A stretch of 37,734 nt of DNA from a bacterium. GTDB lineage: Bacteria > Bdellovibrionota_C > UBA2361 > RFPC01. Shown here one piece after another: positions 31,893 to 37,734 of the stretch; position 1 is the stretch's first letter; the number at the start of each line of letters is the position of its first letter. A model generated the notes under the pieces. That model saw only the letters and a program-made list of their open reading frames with translations, searched no databases and was not told the DNA's origin. The translations under genes were made by a program, and so were the position numbers. Location of the stretch: positions 1 through 37,734 of the forward strand of contig JALEGQ010000134.1 of assembly GCA_022763385.1 (NCBI GenBank), in the 5' to 3' direction.

Positions 31893-32983
31893 TGTATTCT
31901 TACCGACCACGTTCCGTTTCCTACTCTCTCCCCCAGGTGGCAGAGTATGCCGAGTGCACTCTCACTGCTGACCACGGAGGAGAGGTCCTCCACATCTGCG
32001 CTCTTGAAGAGCCGGTTTCCGGGGGGGTCGTCTTTGTTTCCTCGCGAAAAGAGGCAAAAGGAATTCATTTTCACCAACTCGCAGAGGCAGGCATCATCGC
32101 CGTCATCTGCGATGCAGAGGTTGCCGAAGGGATAGAAGGCCCTCTCTCGGTGCTCGTTTCCTCCACCCCGAAGGAGAGCTTCGCCCGCTTGATTCCACAC
32201 TTTTATACCGCAGCAGAAGAGGCACGCGGCTCGATACATCACACCGCCGTTATCGGAGAGAGGTGCTCCATTGATCCAACAGTTGAGATCGGCCCCTACG
32301 TAGTCCTCGGTTCGGATGTCACGATCGGAGCAGGCACCCGCATTCATCCACATGTGGTGATCTACGACGGAGCAACGATCGGAGCGGAGTGCACCCTTCA
32401 CGCTGGCGTCATCATTCGAGAGTACACCGCTATCGGTGAGAAGTGCCTCCTCCAGAGCGGAGCAGTAATTGGCGCCGATGGCTTTGGCTATGCCCCACAT
32501 CCCACCGAAGGGGTGAAGCTCATTCCACAGGTCGGAACCACCCGGCTTGAACCGGGAACGGATGTTGGCGCCAATAGCTGTATTGATCGCGGAGCACTCG
32601 GAACTACCCGGATAGGGCGCGGAACGAAGCTCGACAACCTCGTCCAGGTCGGACACAACGTCCAGATCGGAGCGTACTCCTTTCTCTGTGCCCAAGCTGG
32701 AGTTGCTGGAAGCTCAAAAGTAGGAACACAGGTAACGCTGGGAGGACAGGTCGGGGTAGCAGACCATCTCCAGGTCGCTGATGGTGTTCGGGTTGGGGGA
32801 AAGAGTGGTGTGCTCACCTCCCTCCCAGAGAAAGGGGACTACGCCGGATACCCCGCCATCCCACTCGCGCAGTGGGCACGACGTGAAACGCTTCTGAAAC
32901 GGCTCACCGAATCTTCGCGAGATCTCCTCGCGTTCCTGAAAAAGGTTGCGAGAAGCGGTGAAAAGAAAGATCGTTCCGACTAA
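31892..32983 (+). CDS. lpxD: UDP-3-O-acylglucosamine N-acyltransferase LpxD
   Basis: Adds the second acyl chain in lipid A synthesis. The N-terminal uridine-binding domain (~1-110) is followed by a left-handed beta-helix of hexapeptide repeats (~115-320), for example IGAGTRIHPHVVI and IGEKCLLQSGAVIGADGFGY. The catalytic His is in NLVQVGHNVQIG (residue 255 with this start). A C-terminal helix ends the protein. The 363-residue length is typical. ATG 31892 overlaps an upstream TGA; a GTG one codon earlier is also possible. It shows that the host has a lipid A-type outer membrane. No lpxA or fabZ is adjacent. Confidence 0.95.
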   Translation: MYSYRPRSVSYSLPQVAEYAECTLTADHGGEVLHICALEEPVSGGVVFVSSRKEAKGIHFHQLAEAGIIAVICDAEVAEGIEGPLSVLVSSTPKESFARLIPHFYTAAEEARGSIHHTAVIGERCSIDPTVEIGPYVVLGSDVTIGAGTRIHPHVVIYDGATIGAECTLHAGVIIREYTAIGEKCLLQSGAVIGADGFGYAPHPTEGVKLIPQVGTTRLEPGTDVGANSCIDRGALGTTRIGRGTKLDNLVQVGHNVQIGAYSFLCAQAGVAGSSKVGTQVTLGGQVGVADHLQVADGVRVGGKSGVLTSLPEKGDYAGYPAIPLAQWARRETLLKRLTESSRDLLAFLKKVARSGEKKDRSD

Positions 32984-32999
32984 ACGATCCGGAGTCTTT

Positions 33000-34580
33000 A
33001 TGAGCAGATCCTCATCCGCACGCCCCCTCTCGCTGTTCTTCTCTGTCGCACTGGTCGCATCGGTGCTCTGCGTCAGTAGCGGATGCTCCAAGCAGGGAGA
33101 ACAAGAGGCTCGGACGAGAAAAGCTCCTCCTCAAACCCTCCACGTCGTCACTCACAGCAGCCTTGAACCTCCAGTAGAGCAGCTCCTCAAGGCCTTTCTC
33201 GATACCCGTCCTGCTGATGCTCCAACACTTCAGATCACTCAAGTGTCGCGACAGGGATATGACGACGCCATTCAGATCGCCCATGGGGAGCAGAAGCCTG
33301 ACCTCTGGATCTCCGCCTCCCAGTTTGCAGTGGAATGGAGCGGGTCGCAGCTCAGAAATCTCGGGGCAGCACAACGAGAGTGCCTGAGCTATGGGGAGAG
33401 TCCGATCTCACTCGTGACAACAGCAGAGTTTCTCGAAAAGAGCTGCGCCAAAAAGTCCGACTGTTTGTGGGAGAGCGTCCTCTCCACTCTTCTTGCTCCC
33501 CCCGCGGGAGGGCAAGAAGTTCCGCACACCATCTTTGCGAAGGCTCCACAGGGGGGCCCCGCAGAAACCCTGGCGTGGTCAACCCTTTTTTACTGGAGTG
33601 GAGAGGAGATCTTCTCTCCCGTACTCCCAGAAGAGCCGCGGTGGCGAGCGCTGCACCTTTCTCCCCTGCCCTCGTACGAAACCATCTTTCGACAGCTTGC
33701 TCGGTTTGGCCCTGGAGAATACGGCATCGCCACCGCACCAAAGTCAGTCCTTCTCCGATTTCAGGCGACGCCCGCAGAAGATGATGCCCAGCCGCTCATT
33801 GCAATCACTCCAGCTGACTTTCCCCCACTAGCGGAGCAGTTTCTCGTCTGTACCTCTGCGGGAGACTGGGTGGATCCGAAAAAGCTCTCCCTGATTGCTG
33901 AATTCCGAACTTTCTTGAGCAGCGAAACGGGAAGAGAGATCCTCACGGCCCACGGCTTCTCACCACTCGATAAAAAGTCAAAGCTCCGAACAGTATCGGA
34001 AACCGAAGTTCGAGATTTTGCCGAAAAGAGCTGGAAACAGTTTCGGAGACCCGTCGCTCTCCTCATCGCCCTTGACACCTCGGCAAGCCTCGAAGAAGAG
34101 GGGAAGATCTACGACGCCCGACGTTTCATCCGAACCATCGCTGCAGAGGAACCAGAAGATTCACTCCTCTCCCTTCTCACCTTCTCGTCGAACTCCACCA
34201 AAGAGAGTGAGTTTCACCAGAAACGGGATGACCTTCTCCGCCTGCTCGAACAGAGCCAACCGATCGGGGGTGGTACCGTCTTTGATGCACTCGTAAGAGC
34301 ATACGAAAAGATCGAAAAAACCCCTGCCGGATATCGAAGGCGATTAGTCTTTCTCACCGACGGAGGAGACCTCAACTCCCGCCTCACCAAGGAGCAACTT
34401 CTCCTCCTCGCCAAACGGCAACGGAGCTGGAGAACCATTGACACCACCGTTATCGGACTACAAGGCAGCGGAAGCGACCTCGCCGCCATCCAAGAGATCA
34501 CCACTGCCCTCAATGGCCGCTATCTGGCAGTAAATCCAAGCGAGATAGACCGTGCCATCCCCTCGGTGGTCAGTCCGTAA
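33000..34580 (+). CDS. Lipoprotein fusing a substrate-binding domain to a von Willebrand factor A domain
   Basis: A 526-residue exported lipoprotein. The signal segment ends SSGC (acylated Cys29). Residues ~40-330 resemble a type II periplasmic solute-binding protein (TLHVVTHSSLEPPVEQLLKAF, PDLWISAS, SPISLVTTAEF). Residues ~345-520 form a VWA domain with a complete metal-dependent adhesion site: DTSAS (DxSxS), the threonine in GGGTVFDAL and the aspartate in FLTDGGD. The frame extends 18 codons further upstream, but ATG 33000 has GGAG six bases before it and begins the signal peptide. Sixteen bases separate it from lpxD. The fusion is known in some bacteria, but its ligand and partner are not. 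No ABC permease is adjacent. Confidence 0.85.
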   Translation: MSRSSSARPLSLFFSVALVASVLCVSSGCSKQGEQEARTRKAPPQTLHVVTHSSLEPPVEQLLKAFLDTRPADAPTLQITQVSRQGYDDAIQIAHGEQKPDLWISASQFAVEWSGSQLRNLGAAQRECLSYGESPISLVTTAEFLEKSCAKKSDCLWESVLSTLLAPPAGGQEVPHTIFAKAPQGGPAETLAWSTLFYWSGEEIFSPVLPEEPRWRALHLSPLPSYETIFRQLARFGPGEYGIATAPKSVLLRFQATPAEDDAQPLIAITPADFPPLAEQFLVCTSAGDWVDPKKLSLIAEFRTFLSSETGREILTAHGFSPLDKKSKLRTVSETEVRDFAEKSWKQFRRPVALLIALDTSASLEEEGKIYDARRFIRTIAAEEPEDSLLSLLTFSSNSTKESEFHQKRDDLLRLLEQSQPIGGGTVFDALVRAYEKIEKTPAGYRRRLVFLTDGGDLNSRLTKEQLLLLAKRQRSWRTIDTTVIGLQGSGSDLAAIQEITTALNGRYLAVNPSEIDRAIPSVVSP

Positions 34581-34653
34581 TTCTTACATCACGCACGTGT
34601 CATCACGTCACATAACCCAGATGCCGGAGCTTGCTTTTTCACTACTTTGATAC

Positions 34654-36072
34654 ATGGCGTTACAGAGCGTACCACATCACCTTGATAACGAGAGCACACG
34701 GCTTCCCCAAGGAGAGCCAACCATTGATTTTGGGCGGGGCGAAGTCGCTTGCTCAGCAAATCTCCGACTCGAACGAACACTTGGTCATCTTCCCGGCTGG
34801 ATTAACCGCGAAGCATGCCTCCCCTGCCACGCCACAGAACTCTTTCTTGATGAAGAGCTTCGAGACACCGCAGGAGAAGCGGTCCTTCAGCAGCACCTCG
34901 TAACCGTGATTCCCCCAGAAGCGCTGAAAGCACTTCCCGAACCTCACCGAGAACGAGTACGGGTCCTCGCCTCTTCAAAAGAGTGGGGCAGAGCACTCGA
35001 AATAGATACCCCCCTTGAGATCGGCGGGATCCCCTCTGTCATCTCCGTCAAGAGCGCGGGAGCAACCGCGTATGCTCGTGCCAACCGAGGACACGCCTCT
35101 CCACAGTGTCACACCCACCCCTTTGTTCAAGAGACATTTGAACCCCAGATCGGAATGTTTGAGCACGATTCAGCGATCGCCGAAAAAGAAGCAAGTGAAG
35201 CGCTTCGAAAACGTGGACTCGATACTGAGAGAATCCTCGCGATCTACCGTATCGAGGAGTTCGCCGATTCCACGGGAGAACTGAAGCCGCTTTCCTTCTA
35301 TACCGACCAGAGGATTATCCCGGAGGGAAGTGAACCAGTGCTCATGTTCCGAGCCACCCGAACCGCCTTTCGCATGCTCGATCCGATCCAACTCGCCCGA
35401 GAAGACCGAAGCTTCTCCCACTCCGGTCCAGATCCTGAGATCCAACGAGGTATTGCCGCGATGATCACCGAATGCCGAGAGATTACCGCCCAGATATTAG
35501 GGAAGGAATCAGTCACTGCCCAAGAGTATCTCGAATGGCTAATTAATCGGACCATCTCTCAACGGCTTCCCCTCATACTAGAAGGATACCATTTTGGCAG
35601 CTCCAACTGGGAGCGATGTGCGCAGAACAACAGTCTCCTCGGAGAGAAGTTCGACGTCGAAGGAGCAGAGCTCAAGCACAAAGTGCTCACCGGAGATGTA
35701 GGGGAATACCTCTCTCAGGTGAGCTTTCAGTGGTCACGATTTATCAAAGGGATATTTGAGCTAAGCGCCGTGCTTGACGGCTATCTTCGGGATCCGATCT
35801 CGTTCGAGGCACTCGGCTCCGCCGTCTTCAACGCCGCTCACACTGCGATGGAGCGGACAAACCTCCGCTCCGTTTATGAGAGCCTCTCCGGCACCGGCCG
35901 TCCCCGCTACGACGACTTTGTAAAATCAACACAAGGCATCTCCTGGGAACTCTTCGGAGATTTTGTACTTCCAGGAACCGGGACCACCGAACAAGAACAG
36001 GCTTACAGCAGAGCCATCTCCGATCATGCTCGAGCTGCGGATTTCTTTCGGAAAGGAGAATCATTGCCATGA
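34654..36072 (+). CDS. Divergent SelO/YdiU-like pseudokinase protein
   Basis: A 472-residue protein I recognise only by motifs. VKSAGATAYAR (Lys133) matches the SelO ATP-lysine motif (LKGAGxTPYSR), and SEALRKRGLDTERILAI (Glu182) matches SEALxxLGIPTTRALAL. VLMFRATRTAFRM matches the VxRVAPSxxRFG block. NNSLLGEKFD (Asn325, Asp334) has the exact spacing of the metal-binding NxSIxGxTID. SelO proteins transfer AMP to target proteins. The residue before the Asn, an Asp thought to be the catalytic base in SelO, is Gln324 here. The C-terminal ~105 residues do not resemble SelO and are partly duplicated at 37031-37346. Length fits SelO (~480). The ATG lacks a clear ribosome site. The 70 bases before it hold no clear promoter. 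Confidence 0.65.
   Translation: MALQSVPHHLDNESTRLPQGEPTIDFGRGEVACSANLRLERTLGHLPGWINREACLPCHATELFLDEELRDTAGEAVLQQHLVTVIPPEALKALPEPHRERVRVLASSKEWGRALEIDTPLEIGGIPSVISVKSAGATAYARANRGHASPQCHTHPFVQETFEPQIGMFEHDSAIAEKEASEALRKRGLDTERILAIYRIEEFADSTGELKPLSFYTDQRIIPEGSEPVLMFRATRTAFRMLDPIQLAREDRSFSHSGPDPEIQRGIAAMITECREITAQILGKESVTAQEYLEWLINRTISQRLPLILEGYHFGSSNWERCAQNNSLLGEKFDVEGAELKHKVLTGDVGEYLSQVSFQWSRFIKGIFELSAVLDGYLRDPISFEALGSAVFNAAHTAMERTNLRSVYESLSGTGRPRYDDFVKSTQGISWELFGDFVLPGTGTTEQEQAYSRAISDHARAADFFRKGESLP
35740..36055 (+). repeat. Duplicated segment, copy 1 (3' end of SelO-like gene)
   Basis: This stretch recurs without gaps at 37031-37346, with an offset of 1291 bases. The first 98 bases (35740-35837) differ at two positions only. 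The next ~85 are strongly diverged. The remainder is again mostly conserved. The segment encodes the last part of the SelO-like protein. Confidence 0.95.
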
Positions 36073-36287
36073 AGACACTGCGAAAGTCTCATCACAGGGG
36101 CATCCCACGGATTCGTCCGGAAAGTTATTGCACTATGAAAATGAATCGCTATAACAAACCACTCGCGTCTTTGTCCCTCTGGGAGCTGTTTTCGGGCGGA
36201 GCCCTGTTCCGAGCGACGTGTTCGAGAGGTGACAAAATCTATAGTTGGAGCAATACTATTTGGAGAACTTCCCATGCTCACTCCTGA
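36069..36287 (+). CDS. Possible small coupled ORF after the SelO-like gene
   Basis: A 72-residue frame whose ATG overlaps the SelO-like stop (ATGA), with AAAGGAG about ten bases upstream. The product is basic at the N-terminus with no recognised domain; residues 33-48 are mildly hydrophobic (LASLSLWELFSGGALF). It overlaps the next gene by 14 bases. The base composition is more AT-rich than the genes to the left. It may be real, or the remnant of a 5' part of the next gene. Confidence 0.35.
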   Translation: MKTLRKSHHRGIPRIRPESYCTMKMNRYNKPLASLSLWELFSGGALFRATCSRGDKIYSWSNTIWRTSHAHS

Positions 36288-37050
36288 GAGAAGTCAACCG
36301 AAATTTCTTGGAGCCGCTTATGATTTAGCGAGCTGTGGGATAGGAGTACAAACTCTCGTAGTAGAGGTATTAACTGGAGAGCGTGACTCGCCACAGCTAT
36401 CTGATAGAGATATCTTTGGCGCTTCATCCAACTTATTGCTAAACATTCACCACTGTGGAGAACATCTCGGAGAACGTGGAAATTCCTTTCGAGAGAAGGA
36501 GCGAGAGCTTTCTGATCAGTGGTCTGGCTTACGGCGAAAAGCGACTCGAGCTCTACTATCCAGTCACGAAGAGAGAGGGGTGGAAGCATTTCAGGAAGAA
36601 GAGTTTCCCCACCTCATGAAGAAGCTGTTTGAGGGCAAAACTCTCCAGGAGGAGCAACTTCGGGAGCTAGCAGAAAATTTTTCTTCGGAACTTACATTTA
36701 GCGGAACGATGCTACGCATGGATCTACCAATGGAGCGATGTCTCTGGTTTGTGGAAGGTCTGCGCAAAGTTCTTCGAGAGGGGGCGTGTGCTCAAGAGTT
36801 TCTTGCTTACCACCTCCAAAAGCTCACCTTAATGACCGAAATCTTTGCGGCTGATGTGGAGGCAAGTCGATCACCAGGAGACGTTCGTCCTCCTGACCCA
36901 GATGGAAGTTGGGCGAGGAACTGGCGAGAGCAATTAGGGGTCGAAATGCCAACCGCACAAGATCTGATCTCCACTTCATGGACCACTATTCAAAGGGGTT
37001 GGGCCTCTCTGACGATGACACTGGGAATAGTTTATCAAAGGGATATTTGA
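36274..37050 (+). CDS. Hypothetical protein ending inside the duplicated segment
   Basis: Not recognised. With ATG 36274 (GGAG eight bases upstream) it has 258 residues; a GTG at 36229 would add 15. The product looks mostly helical and charged, with cysteines at several positions (LASCGIG, HHCGEHL, MERCLWF, GACAQEF). There is no signal peptide or membrane span. Its last six codons read out of frame through the start of the second duplicated segment and stop at a TGA there, so the natural C-terminus has probably been lost to recombination. The region is AT-richer than the surrounding genes and may be acquired. Confidence 0.55.
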   Translation: MLTPERSQPKFLGAAYDLASCGIGVQTLVVEVLTGERDSPQLSDRDIFGASSNLLLNIHHCGEHLGERGNSFREKERELSDQWSGLRRKATRALLSSHEERGVEAFQEEEFPHLMKKLFEGKTLQEEQLRELAENFSSELTFSGTMLRMDLPMERCLWFVEGLRKVLREGACAQEFLAYHLQKLTLMTEIFAADVEASRSPGDVRPPDPDGSWARNWREQLGVEMPTAQDLISTSWTTIQRGWASLTMTLGIVYQRDI

Positions 37051-37346
37051 GCTAAGCACCGTGCTTGACGGCTACCTTCGGGATCCGATCTCGTTCGAGG
37101 CACTCGGCTCCGCCGTCTTCAACGCCGCCAAAGCAGCAATGAATATAGCCGATCTTCGCATCGTACATGACGGACTCTCCCCACCCGGCCTCCCCGACTA
37201 CGCCCCCTTCGTGAAATCAACACGAGGCATCTCCTACGAACTCTTCGGAGATTTTGTACTTCCAGGAACCGGCACGACCAAACAAGAACAGGCCTACAGC
37301 ACCGCCATCTCAAAACATGCTCGAGCTGCAGGCTTCTTCGAGAGGG
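37031..37346 (+). repeat. Duplicated segment, copy 2
   Basis: Copy of 35740-36055. The homology begins exactly one base after an in-frame TAG (37028-37030), so the copy opens directly at the junction. It carries no N-terminal SelO-like motifs. Confidence 0.95.
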
Positions 37347-37351
37347 CTTAG
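37061..37351 (+). pseudogene. Orphan C-terminal fragment of the SelO-like gene
   Basis: A 96-residue open frame from GTG 37061 to TAG 37351, collinear with residues 374-468 of the SelO-like protein. The outer parts are nearly identical (DGYLRDPISFEALGSAVFNAA; FGDFVLPGTGTT), while the middle (~residues 27-47) has diverged. It lacks the kinase-like part and a convincing ribosome site, so it is probably a remnant. The reading frame has stayed intact despite many substitutions, which could mean it is still translated or that it is a donor for recombination with the full gene. Confidence 0.7.
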
Positions 37352-37361
37352 AGCCCCTTTT
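37344..37361 (+). terminator. Hairpin at the end of the orphan fragment
   Basis: GGGCT and AGCCC pair around TAG, which is the fragment's stop codon, and are followed by CTTTT. A short but plausible terminator between convergent frames. Confidence 0.4.
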
Positions 37362-37629
37362 ATCCAACCCCCCTTCTTTCGAAGCAACCCACTTCGGCAG
37401 GACCTCCAGGAATCGAGTGATCAATCCAGTCCTTTTCATCAAAATGGCAAAATACTGTCGAACCACCGCCGAATACCAGATTCCCTGGCAACACCAGTTG
37501 GGTGAAGAGATCGTAAAGCTCTTTATGATAATCAGGAGACTCAATGATGAAACGATCAATAGCATTAATGCAGTAAGAGCAATCCTTCTGACCAAGTCTC
37601 GAAACGTACCGTTTCTGGTCAGAGGTCAC
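37360..37629 (-). CDS. Hypothetical protein at the right end
   Basis: An 89-residue frame on the minus strand beginning at GTG 37629. The product has a CSYC pair (residues ~17-20), a hydrophilic middle (IIESPDYHKELYDLFTQL) and LPGNLVFGGGSTVFCHFD. No family is recognised. The frame is open another 11 codons upstream to a TAG, with no better start, so it may be the 3' part of a broken gene. Composition is AT-rich. It is convergent with the orphan fragment, eight bases apart. Confidence 0.45.
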   Translation of the reverse strand: MTSDQKRYVSRLGQKDCSYCINAIDRFIIESPDYHKELYDLFTQLVLPGNLVFGGGSTVFCHFDEKDWIDHSIPGGPAEVGCFERRGVG

Positions 37630-37659
37630 TAATCCATATGGAAATCCACAGGGAGTTTC

Positions 37660-37734
37660 ATGCTAACTCACCGAGCAAGGAGAAACAAGCTTATCCACAC
37701 CAACTTAGGCGAGACAGCCTACCTGCTCCGCAAA
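37660..37734 (+). CDS. Possible 5' end of a gene cut by the window edge
   Basis: An ATG at 37660, preceded by GGGAG four bases upstream, opens 25 codons to the end of the window (MLTHRARRNKLIHTNLGE...). A second open frame starts at ATG 37638 and also runs off the edge. The ribosome site favours 37660. Too short to identify. Confidence 0.3.
   Translation, partial: MLTHRARRNKLIHTNLGETAYLLRK

Noticed and set aside
31862-32695. 277-codon minus-strand frame
   Set aside because: Antisense to the regular hexapeptide repeats of lpxD, which create a long open shadow.

Overview
The window looks like the chromosome of a Gram-negative bacterium with a deltaproteobacterial-type gene set. Outer-membrane functions are present: lpxD (lipid A), an Mla-type lipid transporter, Tat translocase subunits and several lipoproteins. 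A CarD-type regulator, a DUF1844 protein and the ftsE-ftsX-envC-ctpA order are, from general knowledge, common in Desulfobacterota, Bdellovibrionota, Myxococcota and SAR324-like groups. I cannot place it further from sequence alone. GC content is a little above half. Many starts are not ATG (GTG or TTG supported by a Shine-Dalgarno), and many neighbours overlap by a few bases.

Layout. 1-200 holds only short hairpins. 201-2024 (minus) carries queC, queF and an ECF sigma factor. 2246-6989 (minus) carries a GT20 trehalose-phosphate-synthase-like protein whose phosphatase half looks dead, an HtrA/DegQ protease and a DUF1844 protein. 7125-7952 (plus) is a PhnP-like metallo-hydrolase. 8015-11418 (minus) carries carD, pyrD, a RimI-like acetyltransferase, rplT, rpmI and tRNA-Val(GAC). 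11524-16526 (minus) is a cell-wall division module: ftsE, ftsX, envC, ctpA and a small unknown gene. 16600-19807 (plus) is a lipoprotein followed by mlaE, mlaF and mlaD. 19863-21734 (minus) is a SlyD-like peptidyl-prolyl isomerase and a photolyase. 22215-28630 (minus) is a dcw segment, murC-murB-ftsQ / ftsA / ftsZ, with a terminator between ftsQ and ftsA and another after ftsZ. 28783-34580 (plus) carries a methyltransferase, tatB, tatC, an HDOD protein, a degraded stretch, lpxD and a binding-protein/von Willebrand A fusion lipoprotein. 34654-37734 is an accessory region.

The accessory right end is the most unusual part. It starts with a 472-residue protein carrying recognisable SelO/YdiU-like pseudokinase motifs. 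This is followed by a possible small coupled ORF and an unrecognised gene, then a copy of the last ~105 codons of the SelO-like gene (98 bases nearly identical at the start, a diverged middle, a conserved end). The unrecognised gene runs into the copy out of frame and stops there, so the junction looks like a recombination scar.

Functionally, much of the window serves envelope growth: precursor synthesis (MurC, MurB), the divisome (FtsQ, FtsA, FtsZ), amidase activation (FtsEX-EnvC), periplasmic proteolysis (CtpA, HtrA), lipid A (LpxD), phospholipid transport (MlaDEF) and protein export (TatBC). Assignments rest on motif reading only. No database search was run.
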